From Bacteroidaceae bacterium (GTDB lineage: Bacteria > Bacteroidota > Bacteroidia > Bacteroidales > Bacteroidaceae): a stretch of DNA of 61,592 nt. The position numbers were made by a program, and so were the translations under genes. The notes under the pieces are model-generated. The model saw only the letters and a program-made list of their open reading frames with translations. It was not told where the DNA came from and searched no databases. Positions 34,242 to 44,300 of the stretch are shown here, in pieces. The DNA lies in contig JAUUPT010000020.1 in assembly GCA_030843315.1 (NCBI GenBank), forward strand, positions 1 through 61,592, given 5' to 3'. How positions within the stretch are numbered: the first letter of the stretch is position 1; the number at the start of each line of letters is the position of its first letter.

Positions 34242-34381
34242 AATGTTTCGAGTCTATGATTGTGCCAACAAAGATAATTATAAAAACAATATAACAGCTA
34301 CAATCAGATTATCTTTGACATACCCGGAGTATATAGTTTCATAAAAAGAGCAAAAAACATTCCCTATTCATTGTTTTTTGC

Positions 34382-34389
34382 TATCTTTG
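34382..34389 (+). promoter_or_regulatory. -7 element of the Nif3-like gene
   Basis: TATCTTTG fits TAnnTTTG exactly and lies 21 bases before the ATG at 34411. It lies downstream of a TTG codon at 34378 that would extend the frame, so translation should start at 34411. Confidence 0.6.
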
Positions 34390-34410
34390 CAACCAAATTT
34401 TCTATCCATA

Positions 34411-35505
34411 ATGAAAATTAAGGAAATAGTAAGCGCCCTTGAACGGTTCGCGCCTCTGCCATTGCAAGACGGATTTGATAATGCCGGCCTGCAAATTGGA
34501 TTGACAGATGCGGAAGCAACAGGGGCTTTGTTGTGTCTTGACGTTACTGAAGCCGTACTGGATGAAGCGATTGCATTAGGATACAACCTGGTCATTGCGC
34601 ACCATCCTCTTATCTTCAAAGGGTATAAATCCATCACGGGACGGGACTATGTGGAGCGTTGTATCTTGAAGGCTATCAAGAACGACCTCGTGATCTATGC
34701 CGCCCACACCAATCTGGACAATGCACCGGAAGGGGTGAACTTCAAGATAGCCGAGAAAATAGGGTTGAAAAACGTCCGCATACTGGAACCGAAAGAGAAT
34801 GCGTTGGTCAAGTTGGTAACGTTTGTACCGGACACACAGGCGGAAGAAGTGCGAAAAGCCTTGTTCGATGCCGGATGCGGATGCATCGGTAACTACGATT
34901 CTTGCAGCTACAATCTGGAAGGAGAGGGGACGTTCCGCGCACAAGAGGGTACAAATCCGTATTGCGGAGCGATAGGAGAACTGCATACGGAAAAGGAAGT
35001 ACGCATAGAAACCGTATTGCCCGCCTATAAGAAGGCGCAAGTCATCAAGACCCTGCTAGCAGTGCATCCGTACGAAGAACCTGCTTTCGACATCTATCCC
35101 CTGCAAAACTCCTGGCAGCAAGCCGGAGCGGGCGTCATCGGCGAACTGGAAACCCCGGAAACGGAGCTGGAGTTCCTGAAACGTATCAAGAAGACTTTTG
35201 AGGTAGGATGCCTCAAGCACAACAGACTTACCGGTAGGGAGATACAAACGGTAGCCTTGTGCGGTGGTGCCGGAGCATTTCTGATGCCGCTTGCCATACG
35301 CAACCATGCGGATGTCTTCATCACCGGCGAGATAAAGTATCACGATTACTTCGGGCATGATACCGACATACTGCTGGCAGAAATAGGACATTACGAAAGC
35401 GAACAATATACGAAAGAAATATTTTATACAATAATCCGGGATTTGTTTCCTGACTTTGAAGTCCAGATGACCAAAGTAAACACGAATCCCATAAAATACA
35501 TGTAA
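34411..35505 (+). CDS. Nif3-like dinuclear metal-centre protein
   Basis: This 364-residue protein of the Nif3/YbgI (DUF34) family forms hexameric toroids with a dinuclear metal site. Metal ligands are visible as VIAHHPLIFKG (HH), YAAHTNLDN (H) near the N-terminus and ITGEIKYHDYFGH (H, E) with GHYESE near the C-terminus. The middle 125 residues (about 125-245) are the optional inserted domain with HPYEEPAFDIYPL, as found in the longer family members. Function is not settled; cofactor repair has been proposed. The ATG at 34411 gives the canonical start MKIKEIVSALERFAPL. The zinc-ribbon gene follows after five bases, a pairing typical of this family. Confidence 0.92.
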   Translation: MKIKEIVSALERFAPLPLQDGFDNAGLQIGLTDAEATGALLCLDVTEAVLDEAIALGYNLVIAHHPLIFKGYKSITGRDYVERCILKAIKNDLVIYAAHTNLDNAPEGVNFKIAEKIGLKNVRILEPKENALVKLVTFVPDTQAEEVRKALFDAGCGCIGNYDSCSYNLEGEGTFRAQEGTNPYCGAIGELHTEKEVRIETVLPAYKKAQVIKTLLAVHPYEEPAFDIYPLQNSWQQAGAGVIGELETPETELEFLKRIKKTFEVGCLKHNRLTGREIQTVALCGGAGAFLMPLAIRNHADVFITGEIKYHDYFGHDTDILLAEIGHYESEQYTKEIFYTIIRDLFPDFEVQMTKVNTNPIKYM

Positions 35506-35510
35506 GTAAA

Positions 35511-36341
35511 ATGGCTAAAGAAGCAAAAAAAGATCCCCAGGAATTGACTGTGGAACAGAAGTTGAAAGCATTGTTCCAATTGCAGACTATGCTGTCCAAG
35601 ATTGATGAAATCAAGACGTTGAGAGGTGAACTTCCGCTGGAAGTACAAGACTTGGAAGACGAAATTGCCGGTCTGAGCACCCGTATTGATAGAATTAAGG
35701 CAGAAGTTGCCGAGCTGAAATCTTCTATTGCCAGCAAGAAAGTGGAAATAGAAACAGCCAAAGCTTCAGTAGCAAAATATAAAGAACAGCAAGACAACGT
35801 ACGCAACAACCGCGAGTACGACTTCCTGAGCAAAGAAATCGAATTCCAGACATTGGAAATAGAGCTTTGCGAGAAGCGCATCAAGGAATTTGCAGCACAA
35901 GAGGAAGAACGTTCACAGGAAGTAGCAGAAAGCACTACTGCCCTGGAAGAAAGACAGAAAGATCTCGACGTAAAGAAGAACGAGTTGGACGAAATCGTTT
36001 CTGAAACAAAGCAGGAAGAAGAGAAGCTGAGAGACAAAGCCAAAGAACTCGAAACCAAAATCGAACCGCGTCTGCTCCAGTCCTTCAAGCGTATCCGTAA
36101 GAACTCACGCAACGGATTGGGTATTGTATACGTACAGCGCGATGCTTGTGGCGGTTGCTTCAACAAGATTCCGCCCCAGAGACAGTTGGATATCCGCTCT
36201 CGTAAGAAAATTATCGTTTGCGAGTATTGCGGCCGTATCATGATTGACCCGGAATTGGCTGGTATAACTCCCGAACCAAAGGTAGAAGTAGTAAAGGAGA
36301 AAGCAACAAGAACCAGAAAGAAAGCTGCAAGTGCAGAGTAA
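35511..36341 (+). CDS. Coiled-coil protein with C4 zinc ribbon
   Basis: The 276 residues are mainly a long coiled coil (about 15-175, Glu/Lys/Leu heptads such as LEDEIAGLSTRIDRIKAEVA) followed by a C4 zinc ribbon with CGGC at about 207-210 and CEYCG at about 232-236. The C-terminus is a basic, Lys-rich tail (KEKATRTRKKAASAE). Such proteins are thought to bind nucleic acids and are regularly encoded beside Nif3-like genes, as here with a five-base gap. A strong terminator at 36370-36402 closes the two-gene operon. Confidence 0.9.
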   Translation: MAKEAKKDPQELTVEQKLKALFQLQTMLSKIDEIKTLRGELPLEVQDLEDEIAGLSTRIDRIKAEVAELKSSIASKKVEIETAKASVAKYKEQQDNVRNNREYDFLSKEIEFQTLEIELCEKRIKEFAAQEEERSQEVAESTTALEERQKDLDVKKNELDEIVSETKQEEEKLRDKAKELETKIEPRLLQSFKRIRKNSRNGLGIVYVQRDACGGCFNKIPPQRQLDIRSRKKIIVCEYCGRIMIDPELAGITPEPKVEVVKEKATRTRKKAASAE

Positions 36342-36369
36342 GTTCTTTTGTAAAGCCCTAAAATAAATG

Positions 36370-36402
36370 CGGCGGCAGATAAACATCTGTCGCCGTTTTT
36401 TG
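36370..36402 (+). terminator. Intrinsic terminator after the zinc-ribbon gene
   Basis: The stem CGGCGgCAGAT (36370-36380) pairs with ATCTGtCGCCG (36385-36395) around AAAC and is followed by TTTTTTG. It starts 29 bases after the stop codon of the plus-strand operon. Confidence 0.9.
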
Positions 36403-36444
36403 TTAAATAAACTCACAAAAGCCTGCTATTAAAGAAAAAAGAAG

Positions 36445-36452
36445 TAGTTTTG
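36445..36452 (+). promoter_or_regulatory. -7 element of the PCMD lipoprotein operon
   Basis: TAGTTTTG fits TAnnTTTG and lies 37 bases before the ATG at 36489, after the upstream terminator. No convincing -33 box was seen. Confidence 0.5.
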
Positions 36453-36488
36453 CCGACTGAAAATTAATAGAATTAAATAAAAAGAAGC

Positions 36489-37637
36489 ATGAGATTAAAT
36501 AAATTATCCATACTCTATTCACTTCTCGGAATATTGATGGCATCGTGCATAAAGGATGAAGCTCCTAATGCGGAGGCAGATATAACGGGGATATCCTTTT
36601 CCGGTGATATTCTGGCTAACTCATACATAGACATGAACCCGTCTTATGACGAAGCGCTGGATGCTTATCCGATAAGAATCAATGTAAAAGAAGGCACGGA
36701 CGTAACCAAGCTGGCACCTGTATTCGAGTTGACTCCGGGTGCTACCATTGATCCTGCCAGTGGAAGCAGCCAGGACTTTACAAGTCCGGTGCGCTATACC
36801 GTCACTTCGCAGGATAAGAACTGGAAGCGCATCTATGCCGTCACCGTAAGGGAACAGAAGGCAAGTAATATACCTACAACGTTCCACTTTGAGAAGGTTA
36901 GACTTGTACAGCAGGCATACCAAGAATTCTACGAAGAGCAGGACGGAGGAAACGAACTGGTGTGGGCAAGTGGAAACAAAGGGTTCCGCTGGGCTATGAG
37001 CAAAGCCGAAGTAGAAGATTATCCCACTGTGCAGTACGAGAATGGGAAAGTAGGAAAATGTGCAAAACTGGAAACACGCCTCACGGGTGATTTAGGTAAT
37101 ATGGTAGGGATGCCCATTGCTGCCGGCAACCTGTTTATCGGCAGTTTCGACATGCTGAATGCCATTACCAATCCGCTCAGTGCCACCCGTTTCGGAACAC
37201 CTTTCTATAACAGACCTTTGCGACTGACCGGCTACTACAAATACAAGGCAGGAGAAAAGTTCTATGAGAATGGAGGCTATACAGACCGGAAAGATATGAT
37301 GAACATCTATGCCATCTTCTATGACGGTGTAAATTATGATAGTGCAGGAAAAGCAATAGACGTAACATTGGACGGTCATCTGCCGGACAATAACTACGAA
37401 CATTCCAACATGGTGGCCCTTGCCCTCATGTCCAACCCGCACGAAACGGATGAGTGGGAACACTTCGATATCCCCTTCGACTATGCACGCTACGGCAAGA
37501 AGATAGACGAAGCCAAGTTGGCAAAGGGCGAATACAAGATAAGCCTCATTTTTGCTTCGAGCAAAGACGGCGCAGTCTTTGAAGGAGCACCGGGAAGCAC
37601 GCTGCTGATAGACGAAGTGGAACTGATATACGAATAA
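36489..37637 (+). CDS. PCMD-domain surface lipoprotein
   Basis: This 382-residue protein starts with a lipoprotein signal peptide (ILMASC, Cys20). An N-terminal Ig-like segment (about 30-120, ending YAVTVRE) is followed by the PCMD (putative carbohydrate metabolism) beta-sandwich, with the features WASGNKGFRWAMSK, LETRLTG near 200, and LRLTGYYKYKAGEKFYENGG. The final part has EHFDIPFDYARYGKKID and SSKDGAVFEGAPGSTLLIDE. Such lipoproteins sit on the outer membrane and are thought to bind glycans, by family inference. It is cotranscribed with the beta-barrel gene 17 bases downstream. No SusC/SusD pair is nearby, so this is not a classic polysaccharide utilisation locus. Confidence 0.88.
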   Translation: MRLNKLSILYSLLGILMASCIKDEAPNAEADITGISFSGDILANSYIDMNPSYDEALDAYPIRINVKEGTDVTKLAPVFELTPGATIDPASGSSQDFTSPVRYTVTSQDKNWKRIYAVTVREQKASNIPTTFHFEKVRLVQQAYQEFYEEQDGGNELVWASGNKGFRWAMSKAEVEDYPTVQYENGKVGKCAKLETRLTGDLGNMVGMPIAAGNLFIGSFDMLNAITNPLSATRFGTPFYNRPLRLTGYYKYKAGEKFYENGGYTDRKDMMNIYAIFYDGVNYDSAGKAIDVTLDGHLPDNNYEHSNMVALALMSNPHETDEWEHFDIPFDYARYGKKIDEAKLAKGEYKISLIFASSKDGAVFEGAPGSTLLIDEVELIYE

Positions 37638-37654
37638 AATAGACTCTGAACATC

Positions 37655-38437
37655 ATGATAAAGAAGATAATAACACTCATCATCCTGGCAGGCGGCATGC
37701 ATATTGCCTTGCACGCCCAAGAGAGCCAGAACCAGACACTAATAAATGCTGCGTTGCATGGATGGGAATACGAAATAAGAGCGGGCATCAGTATTGGTGG
37801 TACCGCCCCGCTGCCGTTACCCGAAGAGATACGAAGCATCGACTCCTACAATCCTACCTTGGCCTTTATCATAGAAGGAAATGCCATCAAATGGCTGGGA
37901 AAAGAAAAGAAGTGGGGTGTGATAACCGGCGTACGAATGGAAACTAAGAATATGATAACCAAAGCCACCGTGAAGAACTACGGCATGGAAATCATCGGCA
38001 ACGACGGCAACCGCCTGAAAGGAAACTGGACGGGTGGCGTGCAGACCAAAGTGCGCAACTCTTATCTCACAGTACCTGTGCTGGCTGCCTATAAGATCAG
38101 TTCGCGCTGGCGTACCAAGTTGGGTGCATACGTTTCATACCTGATGGACGGAGAATTCTCAGGCTATGTATACGAAGGTTACTTGCGCGAAGGAGACCCC
38201 ACCGGTGAGAAGGTGAACTTTACCGACGGAGCCATTGCCACTTACAACTTCACCGGCGACCTGCGCAAATTTGCCTGGGGACTGCAAGCCGGAGCAGACT
38301 GGCGTGCCTTCAAGCACCTGAATGTCTTTGCCGACCTGACGTGGGGCATGAACGACATCTTCAAGAAAGACTTCAATACCATCACCTTTGCCATGTATCC
38401 CATCTACCTGAATGTAGGTTTCGGATACGCTTTCTAA
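37655..38437 (+). CDS. Outer membrane beta-barrel protein
   Basis: The 260 residues start with a signal peptide (MIKKIITLIILAGGMHIALH, cleaved after AQ) and continue with alternating hydrophobic/polar strands typical of an eight-stranded barrel. It ends in the aromatic YPIYLNVGFGYAF, the C-terminal Phe signal for outer membrane assembly. KLGAYVSYLMDG and WGLQAGADWRAF are clear strands of the PorT/OmpA-like porin families of Bacteroidetes. It is the second gene after the PCMD lipoprotein and may anchor or transport for it; the ligand is unknown. It is followed by a perfect hairpin that lies immediately before the RND outer membrane gene. Confidence 0.85.
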   Translation: MIKKIITLIILAGGMHIALHAQESQNQTLINAALHGWEYEIRAGISIGGTAPLPLPEEIRSIDSYNPTLAFIIEGNAIKWLGKEKKWGVITGVRMETKNMITKATVKNYGMEIIGNDGNRLKGNWTGGVQTKVRNSYLTVPVLAAYKISSRWRTKLGAYVSYLMDGEFSGYVYEGYLREGDPTGEKVNFTDGAIATYNFTGDLRKFAWGLQAGADWRAFKHLNVFADLTWGMNDIFKKDFNTITFAMYPIYLNVGFGYAF

Positions 38438-38493
38438 TCAGAGCGCGGCTTCCGGTCGGGAAGAAACCTTCCTAAAATACGTCATAAACAAAT

Positions 38494-38541
38494 AAAGGTT
38501 TAGGTTGTTATCAATCCCAAGATAACAACCTAAACCTTTTT
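38494..38541 (+). terminator. Perfect 19-bp hairpin ending five bases before the next start codon
   Basis: Left arm AAAGGTTTAGGTTGTTATC (38494-38512), loop AATCCCAA, right arm GATAACAACCTAAACCTTT (38521-38539). The T run 38537-38541 makes it look like an intrinsic terminator for the preceding operon. The next gene starts with ATG at 38544, so the same hairpin lies in, or replaces, that gene's leader. It could also be a palindromic operator. Confidence 0.8.
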
Positions 38542-38543
38542 GT

Positions 38544-39971
38544 ATGAAGATAAAATCCTGGAGCACTGCGCTGCTCACTCTATGTCTGTGCTCTGCGGCA
38601 ATGGCACAGAAAAGCGACCGCTATCTGGAAAAGCCGCTTCCGCAAGGCTGGGGGAGTGATACTTCCCACGCCATCCCCGGAGACGATAACCTGTTCGGCG
38701 GGCAGATACAACCCGTAGACGACCAATGGTGGAAAGCCTTCGGTGACCCAATGCTGGACTCTCTCATCACAACGGCATCCACTCAAAACTATTCCGTACT
38801 CTCCGCACTGGACCGCATGGCAATGGCAAAAGCCAACCTGCGGATAGAACGCGGCAACTTCTTCCCTTCCATATCCCTGGACGGCGGATGGGCGCGCCAG
38901 CAAACCAGCGGCAATGTCACCTCGCTGCCCCAATCCATCACCGGAGCATACAGTGCTTCGCTCAATGCCAGTTGGGAACTGGACGTATTCGGGAGCATAC
39001 GCCAGCGGGTAAAGGCGCAACGCGAGAACTTTGCCGCCAGTCGGGAAGAATATACTTCCGTCATGATTTCCCTCTGTGCCCAGGTGGCATCCGCCTACGT
39101 CAACCTGCGCGAACTGCAACAAGAACTAAGCGTGGTGACGCACAACTGCAACACCCAAGCGGCAGTACTCAACATCACCGAGGTGCGATACCGGACAGGC
39201 TTGGTATCCAAGCTGGACGTATCGCAGGCCAAATCGGTATATTACAGCACAAAGGCTTCCATCCCCCAACTGGAAGCAGGCATCAACCAATACATCACGA
39301 CCCTTGCAATCTTACTCGGTACCTATCCCCAATATATCCGCCCCATCCTGGAAGCACCCGGCAAACTGCCCGACTATATGGAACCTGTCGGCGTAGGCAT
39401 CCCCGCCGATTTGTTGATGCGCCGTCCCGACATCCGGCAGGCGGAGCGCCAAGTAAACGCACAAGCGGCGCTACTCGGTGTATCGAAGAGTGACTGGTTG
39501 CCGGAAGTGTTTCTGAAAGGTTCCGTAGGCTATTCCTCGCACGACCTGAAAGACCTGACGAAGCGGGGAAGTATGACCTTTGAGATAGCTCCAAGCCTGA
39601 GTTGGACACTGTTCAGCGGCGGCAAGTTGGTGAATGCCACCCGGCTGGCGCGGGCACAACTGGATGAATCCATCTACCAGTTCAATCAGACGGTGCTGAC
39701 CGCCGTACAAGAAACGGACAATGCCATGAACGCCTACCGCAACTCCATACAGCAGATTGTAGCCATGCGCGAAGTCTGCCATCAAGGGGAGGAGACGCTG
39801 AATCTGTCCCTTGATTTGTATAAACAGGGGCTGACTCCCTTCCAGAATGTGCTTGACGCACTGCGCTCGCTACTGACATACCAGAATCAGTTGGTGCAGG
39901 CACAAGGCAATTCGTTATTGCAACTGATATCGCTCTACCAGGCACTGGGAGGCGGATGGTCGAATAAATAA
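38544..39971 (+). CDS. NodT-type outer membrane factor of an RND efflux system
   Basis: The 475-residue TolC-fold protein begins with a signal peptide (ALLTLCLCSAAMAQ) and continues with PVDDQWWKAFGDPMLDSLI, the W-W-xxFxDPxLxxLI block of NodT/OprM-type factors. RRPDIRQAERQVNAQAALLG is the second family signature (RRPDixxAE). It would form the outer channel for the RND pump two genes on. It is the first gene, whereas many RND operons place the channel last. Between it and the adaptor gene lie 237 bases with an inverted pair of REP-like repeats. The start codon sits directly after a strong hairpin. Confidence 0.93.
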   Translation: MKIKSWSTALLTLCLCSAAMAQKSDRYLEKPLPQGWGSDTSHAIPGDDNLFGGQIQPVDDQWWKAFGDPMLDSLITTASTQNYSVLSALDRMAMAKANLRIERGNFFPSISLDGGWARQQTSGNVTSLPQSITGAYSASLNASWELDVFGSIRQRVKAQRENFAASREEYTSVMISLCAQVASAYVNLRELQQELSVVTHNCNTQAAVLNITEVRYRTGLVSKLDVSQAKSVYYSTKASIPQLEAGINQYITTLAILLGTYPQYIRPILEAPGKLPDYMEPVGVGIPADLLMRRPDIRQAERQVNAQAALLGVSKSDWLPEVFLKGSVGYSSHDLKDLTKRGSMTFEIAPSLSWTLFSGGKLVNATRLARAQLDESIYQFNQTVLTAVQETDNAMNAYRNSIQQIVAMREVCHQGEETLNLSLDLYKQGLTPFQNVLDALRSLLTYQNQLVQAQGNSLLQLISLYQALGGGWSNK

Positions 39972-39982
39972 AACTATCTTAA

Positions 39983-40119
39983 TTCTCCTCCTCCTGGGAG
40001 GAGGAGTACCCGAAGGGGGAGGTGGTAGGAGAAAGAAGATACCTTTATAAAATATTTCTCTGTATTGTGTTCTCTACCACCCCGCCCTTCGGGCACCCCT
40101 CCTCCCAGGAGGAGGGGAA
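39983..40119. repeat. Inverted pair of GC-rich REP-like repeats inside the RND operon
   Basis: The copy at 39983-40032 and the copy at 40071-40119 are imperfect reverse complements of about 50 bases. Each contains a CCTCCTCCTGGGAGGAGG-type palindrome, a CCCGAAGGG core and a GGTGGTAG end. A 38-base spacer separates them. Transcribed, they would fold into one very stable long hairpin between the outer membrane factor gene and the adaptor gene. I recognise similar CCTCC/CCCGAAGGG/GGTGGTAG repeats as common in Bacteroidetes genomes. Confidence 0.88.
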
Positions 40120-40208
40120 TCGGGGATACTTCTCATTATATAATAACCTGTATAACAATTGTTTAAAAGATACTCTGCAATGTATAATAATAAACTAAAG
40201 AACCTGAT

Positions 40209-41306
40209 ATGAAGAATCTAATGTACACATCCCTGCTCCTTCTGCCGCTACTGGCGGGATGCGGGGACAAGAAAGAAGCGGCACGCACAATGCCGACTCC
40301 CGAAATAAGCGTAGCCCATCCCATCGTGCAAGACATCACGCTGACCAAGGAATATCCGGGCTATCTGACATCAGAGAAAACCGTAGACCTGGTGGGCAGA
40401 GTGAACGGAACGCTGCAAACCGTGGCCTATGCTCCCGGCAGCAGGGTGAGGCAGGGGCAGGTGCTCTTCGTCATCGAGCCGACAGTCTACCAGGACAACG
40501 TCCGCCAGGCAGAAGCCGAGCTAAAGACCGCCCGCGCCAATCTGGAATATGCCCAAAGCAACTACACCCGCATGCAGGAAGCCGTGAAGAGCGATGCCGT
40601 CAGCCGGATACAAGTTTTGCAGGCAGAGGCGAACGTCGCCACCTCGCAAGCTGCCGTCAGCAATGCCGAAGCGGCACTGAACACCGCACGCACTGACCTG
40701 AGCTACTGCACCGTCCGCGCCCCGTTCGACGGAACGGTAAGCCGGAACTTGATAGATGCCGGAGGCTACGTCAGCGGCGGTGTGCAACCCGTCACATTGG
40801 CAACGATTTACAAAGACGACCACCTTTACTCTTACTTCAATGTAGCGGACAACCAATGGCTCGGCATGCTGATGCAACAAGGAGACAGCATTCCCCGCCA
40901 CGTCACCGTCAGCCTGGGCGAGAACGGGATTATGAACTATCCTGCGGCGCTGGATTACCTTTCGCCCAACGTAGACCTCAACACCGGAACGCTGAATATC
41001 CGCGCCCGCCTCGACAACCCGAAGGGATTACTGAAAAGCGGACTCTACGTCAGCATCACCCTGCCTTACGGCGAACAGAAGAATGCCGTGCTGATACCCG
41101 ACGCCTCCATCGGCACCGACCAACTGGGCAAATACGTCTATGTGGTCAACGACTCGGACATCGTGCGCTACCGCCACATCGAAACCGGGCAGTTGATAGG
41201 CGACAGCCTGCGCCAAGTGAAGCAAGGACTCACGCCTCAGGAACGGTACGTCGTCAAGGCGCTGATGAAAGTCCGGGACGGAATGAAAGTTTCTCCAATC
41301 AAGTAA
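40209..41306 (+). CDS. RND efflux periplasmic adaptor subunit
   Basis: This 365-residue membrane-fusion lipoprotein (MKNLMYTSLLLLPLLAGCG, Cys18) has the AcrA-type order: beta-barrel strand, lipoyl half (VDLVGRVNGTLQTVAYAPGS), alpha-helical hairpin (about 100-160, EAELKTARANLEYAQSNYTR), second lipoyl half (VRAPFDGTVSRNLIDAGGYV), beta-barrel and membrane-proximal part. It links the pump at 41331 (24 bases downstream) with the outer channel. Its substrate range is unknown. It is separated from the channel gene by REP-like repeats, and its upstream region has no obvious TAnnTTTG box, so read-through from the first gene is likely. Confidence 0.93.
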   Translation: MKNLMYTSLLLLPLLAGCGDKKEAARTMPTPEISVAHPIVQDITLTKEYPGYLTSEKTVDLVGRVNGTLQTVAYAPGSRVRQGQVLFVIEPTVYQDNVRQAEAELKTARANLEYAQSNYTRMQEAVKSDAVSRIQVLQAEANVATSQAAVSNAEAALNTARTDLSYCTVRAPFDGTVSRNLIDAGGYVSGGVQPVTLATIYKDDHLYSYFNVADNQWLGMLMQQGDSIPRHVTVSLGENGIMNYPAALDYLSPNVDLNTGTLNIRARLDNPKGLLKSGLYVSITLPYGEQKNAVLIPDASIGTDQLGKYVYVVNDSDIVRYRHIETGQLIGDSLRQVKQGLTPQERYVVKALMKVRDGMKVSPIK

Positions 41307-41330
41307 TTCTAATCCTATAAACTAACGATT

Positions 41331-44300
41331 ATGTTCTCAAAATTCTTTATAGACCGTCCTATATTCGCTACTGTACTGGCGCTGCTTATCGTGGTGGCAG
41401 GACTGGTCACACTGGGCATCCTGCCCATCGCGCAATACCCCGACATCACGCCGCCCACCGTGACGGTGAGCGCTGTGTATCCCGGAGCCAATGCGCAGAC
41501 GGTGGCACAAACCGTCGGACTTCCCATCGAGCAGCAAGTGAACGGCGTGGACGGCATGCTCTATATGTCTTCCAACTCTTCTTCGTCCGGCGCCTATTCA
41601 CTGACAATAACTTTTGCCGTAGGCACGGACATCGATATGGCGACAGTTCAGGTACAGAACCGAGTCAGTGTGGCACAGTCATCACTTCCGGCGCCCGTGG
41701 TGGTGCAGGGCGTCACGGTGCAGAAGCAATCGAGCAACATTGTGATGTTCCTCACCATGAAGTCCGATAACCCCGAGTACGACGGGCTCTACCTCAGCAA
41801 CTACGCCAAGCTGAACCTCGTAGACCAGTTATCGCGCGTGCCCGGCGTGGGCGCCGTCAACGTGATGGGAGCGGGGGATTACTCCATGCGCATCTGGCTC
41901 GATCCCGCCCTGCTGCGCATCCGCAACCTCTCGCCGCAGGACGTCTACCAAGCCATCCAAACGCAGAACGTGGAAGTGAGTGCCGGAAACGTGGGGCAGC
42001 CCATCGGCACCGATAACAAGAACGCTTACCAATACAGCCTGACCGTGAAAGGCCGGCTGACCTCTCCCGAAGAATTCGGCAACATCATTCTGCGCACCGA
42101 AGCCGGCGGTCGTGTGCTCCGCCTGCGCGACGTAGCCCACATCGACCAGGGTTCGGCATCCTACAGCGTGGTGTCGCAACTCGACGGACGCCCCACCGCC
42201 GCCATAGCTATCTATCAGCAACCGGGCAGCAACTCGCTCGATGTGTCGAAGGGTGTCAAAGCCCGGATGAAGGAGCTTGGCGCGAACTTCCCGGCAGGCA
42301 TCCAGTACAACGTGACGCTCGATACCACGGACGTTATCCACGCCTCCATTGACGAAGTGATGGTGACGTTCCTTGAAACCACGCTGCTGGTGGTGCTCGT
42401 CATCTTCCTCTTCTTGCAGAATTGGCGGGCGGTCGTCATTCCCTGCATCACCATCCCCGTGTCGCTCATCGGTACGCTGGCGGTGATGTCGCTCTTCGGA
42501 TTCTCTATTAATACGCTGACGCTGTTCGGGTTGATACTTGCCGTTGCCATTGTGGTGGACGATGCCATCGTGGTGGTGGAGAACTCCACGCGACTGCTGG
42601 ACACGGGCCGGTACAGCGCCCGACAGGCGGTGACGGAAGCGATGGGAGAGATTACCGGGCCTATTGTGGGCGTAGTGCTGGTGCTGCTCGCCGTGTTTGT
42701 GCCTACGATGCTCATCAGCGGCATTTCGGGACAACTCTACAAACAGTTTGCCCTTACCATTGCCGCCAGCACCGTGCTCAGCGGTTTCAACTCATTGACA
42801 CTGACACCGGCACTGTGCGCGCTGATGCTGCAACCTACCTCGCCCTCCAAGTTCCCGCTCTACAAAGGCTTTAACCGGCTGTATGACAAGGCGCAAGGTA
42901 GTTATGATAAAGTAGTTGGTTATCTGCTGCCGCGTCCCGTCCTGGCCGTTGTTTCGTATGTGGCGCTTACGTTGCTTGCCATTCTGCTGTTCGTCAAATG
43001 GCCCAGCACTTTCGTTCCCGAAGAGGATGACGGATATTTCCTTGCCGTCGTGCAGTTGCCCCCGGCATCGAGCCTGGAACGTACGCAAGCCGTGGGACGG
43101 GAAATCAATGCCATTCTCGACACGTACCCGGAAGTGAAGGACTACATCGGCGTGTCCGGCTTCTCCGTGATGGGGGGCGGGGAGCAGAGCAACGCCGCCA
43201 CCTACTTCGTGGTGCTGAAGAACTGGAATGAACGGAAAGGGAAGAAACATACTGCCGCCGCCGTAGTAGACCGGTTTAATATGGAAGCCTACGGTATTCA
43301 GGAAGGCGAAGTCTTTGCCATGGTTCCGCCCGCCATCCCCGGGCTGGGTGCCACCGGTGGCTTGCAGCTGCAACTGGAAGACCGGAACAATCTTGGCGCA
43401 GGCGAAATGCAGCGTGCCGTAGAGGCGTTGATGGAGAATTACCGCAATTATCCCGCCCTGGCATCTGTCAGCAGCCAGTACCAGGCCAATGTGCCGCAGT
43501 ACCTCCTGAACATCGACCGCGACAAGGTGCAGTTGATGGGCATTCCGCTGAGCAGTGTCTTCACCGCGCTGGGCTATTATATGGGCGAGGCTTATGTGAA
43601 CGACTACGTGCAGTTCGGGCATATCTACCAAGTGAAGTTGGGGGCGGGCGACCGTGCGCAACGCGTCATCGACGATGTGCTGAAACTGAGTGTGCCCAAC
43701 GCTTCCGGCGCAATGGTGCCTTTCTCTGCTTTCACGCAGGTGGATGAGCAGTTGGGAATGGACCAGATAAACCGGTATAATATGTATTCCACGGCTGCCG
43801 TCACCTGCAACGTGGCTCCGGGCAGCAGTTCCGGTGATGCCATCAAGCAGGTGGAGAGTCTGATTAAGGAACAACTGGGCAATGAATTCGGTTACGAATG
43901 GACGTCGGTGGCTTATCAGGAGACGCAGGCGGGTACTACTACCAGTACCGTATTTCTGATGGCACTGCTGGTAGCATTCCTGGTGCTCGCTGCACAGTAC
44001 GAAAGCTGGACGAGCCCGGTGGCAGCGGTAATGGGACTTCCGGTGGCGTTGCTCGGGGCTATGCTGGGATGCTACGTCATGGGAACACCGGTGAGCATTT
44101 ATACGCAAATCGGTATTATCCTCCTTGTCGCCCTCTCGGCCAAGAACGGAATCCTGATTGTGGAGTTCGCCCGCGACTTCCGGGCACAAGGCAACAGCAT
44201 CCGCGAAGCCGCCTTCCAGGCAGGACACATCCGTCTGCGGCCTATCCTGATGACGTCGCTTGCCTTTGTTTTCGGTGTAATGCCGCTACTGTTTGCTACC

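Noticed and set aside
36489..38437. Polysaccharide utilisation locus around the PCMD lipoprotein
   Set aside because: No SusC, SusD, glycoside hydrolase or dedicated regulator is present; there is only a lipoprotein and a small barrel.
41829..44228. Long antisense frames opposite the RND pump gene
   Set aside because: They are His-rich, low-complexity shadows of the pump's codon bias, without starts, motifs or promoters.
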